In this document: positions 49,694 through 58,397 of the stretch, in pieces
How the letters are laid out: each line of letters starts with the position of its first letter
How positions within the stretch are numbered: the first letter of the stretch is position 1
Origin: Hahnella lacustris
GTDB taxonomy: Bacteria; Pseudomonadota; Gammaproteobacteria; Burkholderiales; Burkholderiaceae_A
Direction of reading: 5' to 3'
NCBI GenBank assembly: GCA_965194655.1
Contig: OZ239148.1
Coordinates: 682,001-746,000, forward strand
Length of the DNA stretch: 64,000 bases
The notes under the pieces: generated by a model
Seen by the model: the letters and a program-made list of their open reading frames with translations, nothing else
Databases searched by the model: none
What the model was told of the DNA's origin: nothing
Position numbers and translations under genes: made by a program

Positions 49694-50446
49694 TTACCAG
49701 CGAACGGTTAGGCCTACTCCAAGCTGGCTGTCCGGCTCTTGATCATTGAGACCGTGCTTGTAGCCGATGTCGAGGTCGATCTTTTCAGTGAGGGACCAGA
49801 TCAAGCCAATCAGCGCATACGCTGGGTGCTTACTGCTGTCCTTGCTTGCCTGCTGCGCAACGCCAAGGTCGAGTGCGAAGGTGAGGTCTTCACGCACGGG
49901 AACGAGCCATGCGGCTGAGGCATTCCAGAGCGTGCGACGTTCATCGGCCGTTTTGCCATTGTTGGTCAGGCCGACATTGATCAGGAGATCTCCCGCCTTG
50001 GTTTCCAATTGGGTGACATGCAGCAGGCTCTGAGTGGAGCGGCCTGCACCAAGCCCACGGGCATCGTCACCGGTTCCGAGGCTGGCTGTGAGCTTGAGGC
50101 CGAGGCTTAGCCCATCCTTTTCGGCATAGCGCCACTTGAGGCCGAGCGCACTGTCTCCTTCCCCCTTCACTCGAGCACCGTCGTTTGCAGAGGGGTCGCG
50201 AAGGTCCAAGCGAGTCCCACCCACAAAAAAGTCTAGGGTGTCTGTGAGCCCGCGGGTGTAGGTGAATGCGAACGCATTCTCATGCGACTTACTCGATCCC
50301 TTTCCTGACTCCGCACGATCAAATGTGAATTCAGCCTGATTCCCACCTGCACCTTGGGTGCCGGTGTCGTCCGTGATGAGCGGGTGAGCAGCCCAGGCTG
50401 GGGCAGCAAGAAGGGTCAGTGCAGCAGCGGCGATGAAACGTGTCAT
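49694..50446 (-). CDS. Outer-membrane beta-barrel protein (MetA-pathway-type transporter)
   Basis: 250 residues with signal peptide (FIAAAALTLLAAPAWA), mature start HPLITDDTGTQGAGGNQAEF, then alternating amphipathic strands and a C-terminal aromatic residue (VGLTVRW), all typical of an outer-membrane barrel. The opening HPLxTDDTGTQG is shared with the phenol-degradation meta-pathway-associated barrel family. Cargo unknown. Same strand as the MFS gene and 15 bases upstream of it; the two may form an inner/outer membrane export or import pair. Confidence 0.78.
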   Translation of the reverse strand: MTRFIAAAALTLLAAPAWAAHPLITDDTGTQGAGGNQAEFTFDRAESGKGSSKSHENAFAFTYTRGLTDTLDFFVGGTRLDLRDPSANDGARVKGEGDSALGLKWRYAEKDGLSLGLKLTASLGTGDDARGLGAGRSTQSLLHVTQLETKAGDLLINVGLTNNGKTADERRTLWNASAAWLVPVREDLTFALDLGVAQQASKDSSKHPAYALIGLIWSLTEKIDLDIGYKHGLNDQEPDSQLGVGLTVRW

Positions 50447-50501
50447 GAAGGGTTCCCTGAATGAATTTAGACTGAGCCAACCCTCAACGGAAAGGTGCTC
50501 G

Positions 50502-51725
50502 ATGGCGATTATCTCGGTTTTGCGTGGAATGGTGGGGGCTGTGTGTTTACTCGCAGTCTCGTGGGCTTGCGCAGCGCCAATGGTGGTGCTTGTCGGGCTG
50601 GATGGCTTTCGAGCGGATTACCTCTCGAGAGGCCATTCGCCGGTCTTGGCACAGATGGCTCAGGCGGGGGCGGTCTCCGAGGGCCTGATTCCATCCTTCC
50701 CGTCGCTGACTTTTCCCAACCATGTGACCTTGGTCACAGGCCGTCTCACCCAGAAGCACGGCATTGTGAACAACAACATGTCCGACCCACAGAACCCGAC
50801 GCAGCGCTTTCGTCTCTCCGATCGAGCAGCGGTGATGAATCCCTTCTGGTGGTCGGAATCATTGCCCATCTGGGTGAGCGCAGAGCGACAGGGGTTGCGC
50901 ACTGCGACGCTGTTCTGGCCTGGAAGCGAAGCCCTCATTCAAGGCGTTCAGCCCACGCGCTGGCTGCCTTACCAACACGATCTGAATCCTCAGCAGCGGG
51001 TTGACCTGCTGTTGTCTTGGCTTCGAGAAGACCAGGCTCAACCTCCGGCCTTTGTCACCCTTTACTTTTCGCAGGTGGATTCTGCGGGGCACGCAGGCGG
51101 CCCGAGCAGTGAGCGAGTCAATGCCTCCATTCAAGAAGTCGATCAGGCGATCGGTCGCTTCCGTGAGGGGTTGCAGACCTTGGGATTGCTTAAGAGCACC
51201 GTGTTTGTGGTGGTGGCTGATCATGGGATGGCCGATACGCCCGTTGAGAAGGTGATCTATGGCCCCGGTCTCCTCAAAGGGTTTCCGGGGGTGCGCTGGG
51301 AGTGGACGGGCGCGACCTCTGGGTTGAATCTGGGAGGGGAGTCGGAGGAGGCTGTACTCAAAGCCCTGTCCGCACAAAAAGAAATCACCTGCTGGCCCAA
51401 GCGCAGCATTCCAGAGCGTTTGGGTGGTGGCCAGCACCGGCGAATCCCGGACATTGTCTGTATGGGGACCCGTGGCTGGACGGTCACTGATCGCTCGGTC
51501 AGCTTCCCCATTCCTGGCCAGCATGGCTTTGATCCCGCGGATCCTGAGATGCACGGGATCCTCTTGGTTCAGGGCCCTGGGATTCCCGTGAAGCCGCTTC
51601 CGCGAATCTCGAACCTCGAGGTCTATGGCCTGCTCTGCCATTTGATTGGCATGGAGCCCGCGCCAAATGATGGGACGGGCCTACTGGTTCGGCTACTGAC
51701 CGAGAAGCCCAAAAGCGCGAAGTAG
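50502..51725 (+). CDS. Nucleotide pyrophosphatase/phosphodiesterase (NPP family)
   Basis: Exported alkaline-phosphatase-superfamily enzyme hydrolysing nucleotide or phosphodiester bonds. 407 residues from ATG 50502. Signal peptide GMVGAVCLLAVSWACA; metal site aspartate in VLVGLDGFRADYL; nucleophilic threonine in PSLTFPNHVTLVTG; DSAGHAGG, VVADHGMAD and PGQHGFDP supply the remaining zinc ligands. May scavenge phosphate, but I see no Pho box upstream. Its last 33 bases overlap the convergent TauE/SafE gene. Confidence 0.92.
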   Translation: MAIISVLRGMVGAVCLLAVSWACAAPMVVLVGLDGFRADYLSRGHSPVLAQMAQAGAVSEGLIPSFPSLTFPNHVTLVTGRLTQKHGIVNNNMSDPQNPTQRFRLSDRAAVMNPFWWSESLPIWVSAERQGLRTATLFWPGSEALIQGVQPTRWLPYQHDLNPQQRVDLLLSWLREDQAQPPAFVTLYFSQVDSAGHAGGPSSERVNASIQEVDQAIGRFREGLQTLGLLKSTVFVVVADHGMADTPVEKVIYGPGLLKGFPGVRWEWTGATSGLNLGGESEEAVLKALSAQKEITCWPKRSIPERLGGGQHRRIPDIVCMGTRGWTVTDRSVSFPIPGQHGFDPADPEMHGILLVQGPGIPVKPLPRISNLEVYGLLCHLIGMEPAPNDGTGLLVRLLTEKPKSAK

Positions 51726-52487
51726 CCCCACCGCACTGACGGCCAGGAGCGTGACGCCCAGGACACGAAAGAAAGTGGGCGTCTCCGCAGCCAAGATGCG
51801 CTGGTGAAAGCGCTCGCCAATGAGGTGCCCCAGAAAGGCGCAGGGGAAGAGCCAGAGGTGGTGAATGAGTTGGAGATCCACCCCAAATGCAACGAAAGAT
51901 GCGAGCTTGATCGTGGTCAGAATGAGCCAGAGCACAAACAACGTGTTGCGCAATTGGTGTTTGCTCACGCGTGACGCAATGGCTGGAATGAGCAGTGGTG
52001 CGCCTGTGAGAGAGGTTCCACTGAAGTACGCTCCGCCAGCCAGCAAGGCGCGCTCGGTCCAGATGTTCTTGACCTGAATGGGCCGATTGATCACATAGCC
52101 GAGGGCATAGAAGGAGACCACCGTCAGGATGATGACGCTGGTGATCTGGGGCGGAAGGGTGAGCAACCCCATCACACCCAGCATCTTGGGCAGGATCATC
52201 ACCTTTAAGGCTTTTCTCAGGTAGGGCCAGTCAGGCGTTTGACTGGGCGCCGTGTCCTCGACTGATTGCGTGGTGGCTTTGCGATGACTGCGCCAAGTGA
52301 TCCACACGGAGAAAACAATCAGGTGCACCGCGATGAGCGGAAGGAAAAGCAGGGCGTCATCGTGGATGAGCAGGAGGAAGGGAATGGCGAGCACTGCTCC
52401 TCCGAAGCCAAGTCCGCTGCGGACAAACCCGCTCCAGATGAAGATCAGGGCCACGCACAAGAGTTCGAGCGTAGAGAGCTCAGACAT
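51693..52487 (-). CDS. TauE/SafE-family sulfite/anion exporter
   Basis: 264 residues from ATG 52487 (an in-frame TTG at 52502 would add five). About eight helices in two repeats, opening with the family pattern FIWSGFVRSGLGFGGAVLAIPFLLL and repeating as YFSGTSLTGAPLLIPAIASR. Family members move sulfite, sulfoacetate and other anions; the substrate here is unknown. 3' ends overlap the NPP gene by 33 bases. Confidence 0.87.
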   Translation of the reverse strand: MSELSTLELLCVALIFIWSGFVRSGLGFGGAVLAIPFLLLIHDDALLFLPLIAVHLIVFSVWITWRSHRKATTQSVEDTAPSQTPDWPYLRKALKVMILPKMLGVMGLLTLPPQITSVIILTVVSFYALGYVINRPIQVKNIWTERALLAGGAYFSGTSLTGAPLLIPAIASRVSKHQLRNTLFVLWLILTTIKLASFVAFGVDLQLIHHLWLFPCAFLGHLIGERFHQRILAAETPTFFRVLGVTLLAVSAVGLLRAFGLLGQ

Positions 52488-52719
52488 GAATTCTCGCGTC
52501 AAGACCCGAGGAGGCGCGCACCTTCAGCTGCGTCGGAAGGGCGATGGCCGTGGCGGTTCGGTCACCCGAGATCAGACGGCTTAACCCCTGGGCTATCTGC
52601 TGTCCCGCCAGGTCGATGGATTGATGGATGGTGCTGAGGCTGGGATTCAGCTCGCCGGTGTGTGTCTGATTCTGGCGGCTGTGGCTCTGCAGTTTGTCCC
52701 TAAGCCTGATCAAACGCAT
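52480..52719 (-). pseudogene. LacI-family regulator remnant (C-terminal fragment)
   Basis: A 79-codon frame whose last 55 residues (from about 52644) read like the end of a LacI-type sugar-binding domain: NPSLSTIHQSIDLAGQQIAQ, then LSRLISGDRTATAIALPTQL and KVRASSG. No DNA-binding domain or core sugar-binding lobes are present; upstream sequence is the unrelated CMD gene in another frame. It is therefore a decayed fragment, probably not functional. Confidence 0.6.
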
Positions 52720-53047
52720 CCCAAGCCTTGAGTGCCTCTGCGGCGTACATCAGGGCGGGTCCACCGCCCATGTACACGCAGACCGCCAGCATTTCCTCCA
52801 TCTCGTCTCGGGTTGCACCCAGCTTTTTGAGCGCCTTGACATGAAAGCCAATGCATCCGGAGCAGTGCTGTGTGACGCCGATGGCCAGTGCGATCAGCTC
52901 TTTGTGTTTTGCAGAAATAACGCCATCCGCACTCGCGGCTTGCGCAAGTTTGGCAAATCCCTGCATCGCCTCGGACTGGGACTTGCGAAAGGGGGTAAGG
53001 CACTCGCCAATGTTCTTGATGAGTGCTGGATGATCAAAGGTGCTCAT
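52700..53047 (-). CDS. Carboxymuconolactone decarboxylase (AhpD-like) family protein
   Basis: 115 residues of the CMD/AhpD fold. The redox-type motif is CSGCIGFHVKALKKLG (CxxCxxxH), preceded by KHKELIALAIGVTQH and followed by EEMLAVCVYMGGGPALMYAAEALKAWD. The CxxC with nearby His suggests a thiol-peroxidase-like or disulfide role rather than true decarboxylation. A weak purine-rich Shine-Dalgarno lies upstream. Confidence 0.88.
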   Translation of the reverse strand: MSTFDHPALIKNIGECLTPFRKSQSEAMQGFAKLAQAASADGVISAKHKELIALAIGVTQHCSGCIGFHVKALKKLGATRDEMEEMLAVCVYMGGGPALMYAAEALKAWDAFDQA

Positions 53048-53139
53048 GGATGCCTCCGAAAAAAGGAGACATCATGGCGCGAAAACGAGGTTGAGGGCAT
53101 TGCGCCAAGTCAAAGGCATGCCATCTGAAGGCCTGAGGG

Positions 53140-53352
53140 CTACTTGGGGGCGATCCCGGTTCCCATGCCCCTCGGGGGATATTTTGAACGTCCTTCCTTG
53201 AGGTCTTGCTTGCACTCCACGGTGAATCGCTCGCCCACCTCTGCTCTCACTTTTTCGGCGCGCTCTTGGCATGCTTTTTCGTCGACGAATCGATCCAACA
53301 CCTGGAGATTCGTGGTGGTTCCAATCCAGAGAATCAAAAGCCACTCTTTCAT
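53140..53352 (-). CDS. Small secreted-type protein of unknown function
   Basis: 70 residues. A short hydrophobic N-terminus (EWLLILWIGTTTN) precedes LQVLDRFVDEKACQERAEKVR and FTVECKQDLKEGR; the two cysteines could form a disulfide. Strong Shine-Dalgarno GGGAGG lies 6 bases before ATG 53352. No family recognised with confidence. Downstream of pfp on the same strand by 14 bases. Confidence 0.6.
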   Translation of the reverse strand: MKEWLLILWIGTTTNLQVLDRFVDEKACQERAEKVRAEVGERFTVECKQDLKEGRSKYPPRGMGTGIAPK

Positions 53353-53366
53353 GCGGTGCCTCCCGT

Positions 53367-54611
53367 TTAATTGGAGTCTAGGGACCTATGCTCAACTGCG
53401 TGAGCCCTGAGCAGGCTGGCCGACGGAAAGGCCGAACCGAGCAGGGGACGTAAGTAATGGACAAACGCCTGGGTGACCTGGTTCCCCTCGGGGTGGATAA
53501 AGGCGTCTGGCATGACCTTGGTCTTGGCGGCCACAGCTTCGAGTGGTTGAATTCGAAGCTGGGTGCGGTATTCCCCGACACGCTCAATTGCAACGCTGCC
53601 TGTGACTGCGGTCTGACCCGAGTGGGCCATCGCCCATTGGACGGCATAGGCGCCCACCTCTCGGGCTTCCTTCGCGTCCACATCTGAAACACAGCCCAGA
53701 AAGCTCCGCTGCAGGTAGCCGAAGGTGTCCCCCCGAACGCGCTTGAGTCCGAGCTTGGCCTTGATTTCATCACACAGAAGGTCTGCTAGCGCACCGGAGC
53801 CTGAGAGCTGAACATTGCCATGGGCGTCCTTTTCGGCTGATCCCTGGCGCTGCGCCATCAGTTTCGCCATGATGGGCTCGCCGGAGGCATCGTGGACACC
53901 CTCCGAGACCGCGACCACGCACCGTCCGAGCCGGTCGGTGACGCCTTTGACATCGGCGAGGAAAGTCTCGATGGAGAAGGGACGCTCGGGCAGATAAACC
54001 AGATGCGGGCCATCGTCATCTTGAACTCGCGCTGCGACGGACGCAGCCGTGAGAAAACCTGCATGGCGACCCATGACCACCGCCACGTAGACACCAGGAA
54101 GCGATCGGTTGTCCAAGTCTGCGCCCGCGAAGGCTTGCGCAACGAATCTGGCAGCGGAAGGAAAGCCTGGGGTGTGGTCATTGCCCATGAGATCGTTGTC
54201 GATGGTCTTGGGAATGTGGACGGCCGAGAGAGCATGGCCGGCGGCTTTGGCCTGTTCGGCCACGATGCGCACGGTGTCGGAGGAATCGTTCCCACCGATG
54301 TAGAAGAAGTGGGTGATGCCGTGGGCCTTGAGCACCTGCATGATCTTCTGGCAGTAGGCCTCATCCGGTTTGTCACGGGTGGATCCCAGTGCGGAGGAGG
54401 GGGTGTTGGCGACAGAAAGCAGGTGCTCCTCGGTTTCGAGGGAGAGGTTCAGCAGGTCCTGCTGAACAATGCCGCGCACTCCGTGGCGGGCTCCATAGAC
54501 CACTTCAACACTGGGGAACTGTCTTGCGGCGAGTATTGCTCCGACCAGTGATTGATTGATGACTGCAGTGGGACCGCCCCCTTGGGCGATCAAGATACGG
54601 GCATTCGGCAT
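53367..54611 (-). CDS. pfp: Pyrophosphate-dependent 6-phosphofructokinase
   Basis: Phosphorylates fructose-6-phosphate reversibly with PPi instead of ATP. 414 residues, longer than ATP-PFK. N-terminal LIAQGGGPTAVINQSL, then FFYIGGNDSSDTV (phosphoryl-donor site), the PPi-specific PKTIDNDL with its lysine, VVMGRHAGFL, and GYLQRS. Gives a reversible glycolytic step in an organism that otherwise may rely on the Entner-Doudoroff route. Divergent from the aminotransferase gene. Confidence 0.94.
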   Translation of the reverse strand: MPNARILIAQGGGPTAVINQSLVGAILAARQFPSVEVVYGARHGVRGIVQQDLLNLSLETEEHLLSVANTPSSALGSTRDKPDEAYCQKIMQVLKAHGITHFFYIGGNDSSDTVRIVAEQAKAAGHALSAVHIPKTIDNDLMGNDHTPGFPSAARFVAQAFAGADLDNRSLPGVYVAVVMGRHAGFLTAASVAARVQDDDGPHLVYLPERPFSIETFLADVKGVTDRLGRCVVAVSEGVHDASGEPIMAKLMAQRQGSAEKDAHGNVQLSGSGALADLLCDEIKAKLGLKRVRGDTFGYLQRSFLGCVSDVDAKEAREVGAYAVQWAMAHSGQTAVTGSVAIERVGEYRTQLRIQPLEAVAAKTKVMPDAFIHPEGNQVTQAFVHYLRPLLGSAFPSASLLRAHAVEHRSLDSN

Positions 54612-54679
54612 AAAAAACCTTGATGGAGTGGGTTGGGTCGGTGCATGCTTTAAAACTTGATTCTAACGAGGAGATGTAG

Positions 54680-55807
54680 ATGCCGGGATTGCTGCCCCAT
54701 GTTGATCCAGACGGCCTCCTAGAGTTTTCTGTGGTCTACACCGATCGAGCGCTCAACCATATGTCTAAGCGCTTTCAGGGTGTCATGGTGGACATCTCCA
54801 AGCTACTCCGGCAAGTCTATTCCGCACGGTCTGCCGTCTTGGTGCCGGGGAGTGGGACCTTTGGGATGGAGGCTGTGGCCCGTCAGTTTGCGCAGGGGCA
54901 AGATGTTCTGGTGGTGCGCAATGGCTGGTTTAGCTTTCGCTGGTCACAGATTCTCGAGCAGGGTCGGATTGCCCAGTCTGTCACGGTGCTTCAGGCAGAG
55001 CCGAATGATGCCGGGGTCGATTCCGACTGGCAGCCTGCACCGTTAGAGCATATTGAAGCGGAGGTGCGGCGGCTGCGTCCCGCGGTGGTCTTCGTTCCAC
55101 ACGTGGAGACCTCTGCGGGCCTGTTGATGCCGGATGAATGGCTTCAACGAATGTCGAGGGCGGTCCACGAGCATGGTGGGTTCTTGGTGCTCGACTGCAT
55201 TGCCTCAGGCGCCCTCTGGGTGAATATGATCGAGACGGGCGTCGATGTGTTGATCAGCGCTCCCCAAAAGGGGTGGAGTGGATCGCCCTGCTGCGCCATG
55301 GTGATGCTCTCGGATCGCGCCAGATCCCACATCGATGAGACCACCAGCAGCAGCTATGCCTGCGACCTCAAAAAGTGGCTCTCGGTGATGGAGACATATG
55401 AGGCGGGTGGACATGTCTACCATACCACCATGCCAACAGATGCCTTGGTTCGGCTGCGAGACGTGATGCTTGAGACTGAGTCTGTTGGATTTGAGCATTG
55501 CAGAGAGGCACAGTGGCTGCTGGGACTTCAGGTGCGTGAGCTGCTTCAGTCTGCGGGATACAAGAGCGTCGCGGCAGAGGGTTTTCAGGCACCCTGTGTC
55601 GTCGTGAGTCACACCACGGATCCAGAGATTCAGAATGGCAAGAAGTTCATCGCGCTCGGCCTCCAGACGGCGGCAGGTGTTCCGCTGCAGTGTGGGGAAC
55701 CCGCTGGCTTTCGAACCTTTCGAATCGGACTATTCGGTCTGGAAAAGCTGATGAACCCGTCGAGGACGCTGGAGCACCTGAGATCTGGGTTGGCGGCACT
55801 GAGGTAG
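54680..55807 (+). CDS. Class V aminotransferase (alanine/serine-glyoxylate type)
   Basis: 375-residue PLP enzyme. Substrate-side opening TDRALNHMSKRF, PLP phosphate-binding VPGSGTFGMEAVARQF, the cofactor aspartate region VLDCIASGALW, and the Schiff-base lysine in ISAPQKGWSG. C-terminal TAAGVPLQCGEPAGFRTFRIGLFG resembles alanine-glyoxylate transaminases. Exact amino donor is not decidable. GAGGAG Shine-Dalgarno precedes ATG. Confidence 0.88.
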   Translation: MPGLLPHVDPDGLLEFSVVYTDRALNHMSKRFQGVMVDISKLLRQVYSARSAVLVPGSGTFGMEAVARQFAQGQDVLVVRNGWFSFRWSQILEQGRIAQSVTVLQAEPNDAGVDSDWQPAPLEHIEAEVRRLRPAVVFVPHVETSAGLLMPDEWLQRMSRAVHEHGGFLVLDCIASGALWVNMIETGVDVLISAPQKGWSGSPCCAMVMLSDRARSHIDETTSSSYACDLKKWLSVMETYEAGGHVYHTTMPTDALVRLRDVMLETESVGFEHCREAQWLLGLQVRELLQSAGYKSVAAEGFQAPCVVVSHTTDPEIQNGKKFIALGLQTAAGVPLQCGEPAGFRTFRIGLFGLEKLMNPSRTLEHLRSGLAALR

Positions 55808-55855
55808 GCCGTGAGTCCTGCTTTTGTAGGAAAATTGAAGGAGGAGGACGCTCAC

Positions 55856-56398
55856 ATGTCAGCTTTAAAACAATCTGCTCTCTTGATCTGCTTGGCGGCA
55901 GGCCTGAGCCTGCTCAGTCAGCACGCCGTCGCCTCCACGAGTGCGCATGGGCATCGACATGCTCATGGCGAGGCAGAGGTCGAGCTGGCCGTGGATTCGT
56001 CGGGACGGATCAGTGGTCGTTTGCAGGGCGCCATGGATGGCTTTCTGCCTTTTGAGCATGCCCCCAAGACCGAGGCCCAACGCCAACAGGTTCGGGAACT
56101 CCAGCAAAAGCTCACTCGAGTCGATTGGATTTTGACCGTGAATCCGGATGCGCAGTGTGTCCAGGAGTCCGTCCGTGCTGAGTCCTCGCTCTTTCAGGGG
56201 CAGGATCAGTCCGGCCACGCAAGCCTCACCGTGGACTTTTCACTCGTCTGTGCTCGGCCCGCGCAGCTGTACTCTCTGACCTTTGGTGTGCTTGGTCATT
56301 CCAAGCGCCTCAAAAAGATCGAGCTGGAGTTTGTCGGTCCGAAGGGACAGGCCAAAGCAGTCCTTAATACGCGCAAAAATCAGTTCATACTGCCGTGA
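55856..56398 (+). CDS. DUF2796/ZrgA-type periplasmic zinc-binding protein
   Basis: 180 residues from ATG 55856, preceded by AAGGAGGAGG. Signal peptide (LLICLAAGLSLLSQHAVA), then a His-rich stretch STSAHGHRHAHGEAEVELAV, and DUF2796-type features: GAMDGFLPFEHAPKTEAQR and CVQESVRAE. In Vibrio, the ZrgA protein of this family belongs to a zinc-responsive uptake system. First gene of a four-gene operon with an ABC ATPase, a permease and a DUF3299 protein. Confidence 0.85.
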   Translation: MSALKQSALLICLAAGLSLLSQHAVASTSAHGHRHAHGEAEVELAVDSSGRISGRLQGAMDGFLPFEHAPKTEAQRQQVRELQQKLTRVDWILTVNPDAQCVQESVRAESSLFQGQDQSGHASLTVDFSLVCARPAQLYSLTFGVLGHSKRLKKIELEFVGPKGQAKAVLNTRKNQFILP

Positions 56399-57096
56399 GA
56401 CCCGCTGGGGCTCTTGCCTTGCGCCTGAGGGGCCTGCGATTTGGCTGGCCGGGGGCGCCTGACCTGCTCTCGATCGATGCGCTCGACCTCACCTCGGGGG
56501 GCACGCTGTTTATCGGCGGGCCCAGTGGGTCCGGGAAATCCACGCTGTTGGGCCTGCTCAGCGGGGTCCTACAGGCCAGCGCGGGCGAGTGTCATGTTGC
56601 AGGAGTGGACTTCTCTCAAGCCCCGCCAGCGGATCGCGATCGCATTCGCGCCGATCGTCTCGGTGTCATCTTTCAACAGTTCAACCTGTTGCCCTACCTC
56701 TCGGTATGGGAGAACGTGCTGTTGCCCTTGTCGTTTTCGTCCCAGCGCCTCCGGGACTCCAGGCAGCGATTTGGCTCCGAGCTGCACCAAGCGGAGCACC
56801 TACTCCAAGTGCTTGGGCTCAATCGACCACTCTGGCGGATGCGGGCCCATCAGCTCTCTGTGGGGCAGCAGCAGCGGGTGGCCGTATGCCGAGCGCTCAT
56901 GGGCTCTCCGAGCTTAATCATCGCGGATGAGCCCACATCAGCACTCGATGAGGACAACCGTCGTTCGTTTCTGGAGCTCTTGCTCCTCACGCGCGAGGAA
57001 CAGGGAGCTGCGCTGGTGATGGTGAGCCACGACATGCGAATGGCACCGGCGTTTGAGAAATCTCTTCTGCTGAGCGAGGGGGGACGTCCCTCGTGA
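56395..57096 (+). CDS. ABC transporter ATPase (MacB/LolD type)
   Basis: 233 residues from GTG 56395, overlapping the upstream stop. Walker A GGPSGSGKSTLLG, Q-loop GVIFQQFNLLPYLSVWEN, signature QLSVGQQQRVAV (variant LSVGQ), Walker B LIIADEPTSALDE, and MVSHDMRM. Type VII (MacB/LolD) ATPases energise periplasmic mechanotransmission rather than substrate import. Paired with the FtsX-like permease that follows. Confidence 0.92.
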   Translation: MRPAGALALRLRGLRFGWPGAPDLLSIDALDLTSGGTLFIGGPSGSGKSTLLGLLSGVLQASAGECHVAGVDFSQAPPADRDRIRADRLGVIFQQFNLLPYLSVWENVLLPLSFSSQRLRDSRQRFGSELHQAEHLLQVLGLNRPLWRMRAHQLSVGQQQRVAVCRALMGSPSLIIADEPTSALDEDNRRSFLELLLLTREEQGAALVMVSHDMRMAPAFEKSLLLSEGGRPS

Positions 57097-58397
57097 GGCA
57101 CTGGTTGATGCTCGCACTGTCCAGTGCCTGGGCGCGTCGTTTCGCCCTGATTTTGGTTGTGTTCTCAGTGGCAGTATCGGTGGCGTTGCTGCTGCTGGTG
57201 GCTCAGATTCGGACGGATGCGAGAACCAGTTTTTCAAATGCGGTGAGCGGAGTGGACCTCATTGTCGGGCCTCGGGGAAGTGCAAGCGAACTGCTGATGT
57301 ACAGCGTGTTTCAGTTGGGCCGTCCAACCCGAAATATGTCCGCGAAAACAGAGGAAGAGGTTGCAGGGCTCGCAGGGGTGAGTTGGGTGGTGCCCTTGCA
57401 ACTGGGCGACAGCTACCGTGGGCATGCGGTCTGGGGTACCCGTCCAGATCTGTTTACTCGGCTCAAAGTACGAGCCGAGCCACTTCAATGGGCGCAGGGG
57501 CGAGCCTTTTTAGATCCTCGCGAGGCAGGGGTCGCCTCGGTCTTCGAATTGGTCTTGGGTGCCGACCTCGCGCAGACATTCAATCACGGCCTCGGTGATC
57601 AGATTGTTCTGACCCATGGGTCCGGTGGCCCCTTGGCCCAGCAACACAGCCAGACGCCCTTCACGGTGGTGGGCATCCTCAAACCCACAGGAGGCCCGAT
57701 TGACCGTGCCGCCTTGGTCTCCCTAGAGGGGTTTGAGGCCATCCATCTGGGCTGGGGTATGGGTCAGTTTCAAGGGCTCGGGGGCCGTTTACTCGGAAAC
57801 AGTCCAATGCCCAAGTTAGAGTCTTTGCAGGCGCTTCGTCCGTCTGAGTTGACCAGTCTTTTGGTTGGGCTCGAATCTCGTAGCCAGGTGTTTGCCGTGC
57901 GGCGCGCTGTTGAGTCGATCTCCAGGGAGCCCCTGATGGCAGTCCTTCCCGGGGTGGCCCTGGATGACCTCTGGCGTGTTCTGGCCGTTGGAGAAAATAG
58001 CCTCTTGCTCGTCGGGGGGTTGGTCGCCCTTGCCAGTGTCTTATCCGTCAGCGCAGTCCTATTGGTCTCCCTCTCCGTGCGTCGACGGGAATTCGCCGTG
58101 CTCAGAGCCATCGGTGCAAGACCCTCAGGCCTGCTGCTGATGGTCCTTTTGGAGTCGATGTTGGTCTGTGGGATTGGGCTCGTCTGCGGTTTCTTGCTTC
58201 AGCAGACCGCGCTCTTGGCTGCGGCCGACTGGATGCGCGTGGAGTTCGGGATCGTTCTCGAAGTCTTGAGTGTGCCCACAGACGGCTGGCTGGCGCTGGT
58301 TGGAATCTTGACACTCTCCACCCTGGCAAGCTTGTTCCCAGCGCTTCGGGCTTACCAAATGAGTCTTCAAGACGGATTGAACCCCCCTCATGCATAG
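57093..58397 (+). CDS. FtsX/MacB-type ABC permease
   Basis: 434 residues from GTG 57093 (GTGA overlap with the ATPase). One helix near the N-terminus (FALILVVFSVAVSVALLLLV), a large periplasmic domain of about 240 residues, then three C-terminal helices with the FtsX-like coupling loop SLSVRRREFAVLRAIGARPSG. This topology matches mechanotransmission permeases. Periplasmic part opens with VDLIVGPRGSASELLMY, typical of this subgroup. Confidence 0.9.
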   Translation: MRHWLMLALSSAWARRFALILVVFSVAVSVALLLLVAQIRTDARTSFSNAVSGVDLIVGPRGSASELLMYSVFQLGRPTRNMSAKTEEEVAGLAGVSWVVPLQLGDSYRGHAVWGTRPDLFTRLKVRAEPLQWAQGRAFLDPREAGVASVFELVLGADLAQTFNHGLGDQIVLTHGSGGPLAQQHSQTPFTVVGILKPTGGPIDRAALVSLEGFEAIHLGWGMGQFQGLGGRLLGNSPMPKLESLQALRPSELTSLLVGLESRSQVFAVRRAVESISREPLMAVLPGVALDDLWRVLAVGENSLLLVGGLVALASVLSVSAVLLVSLSVRRREFAVLRAIGARPSGLLLMVLLESMLVCGIGLVCGFLLQQTALLAAADWMRVEFGIVLEVLSVPTDGWLALVGILTLSTLASLFPALRAYQMSLQDGLNPPHA

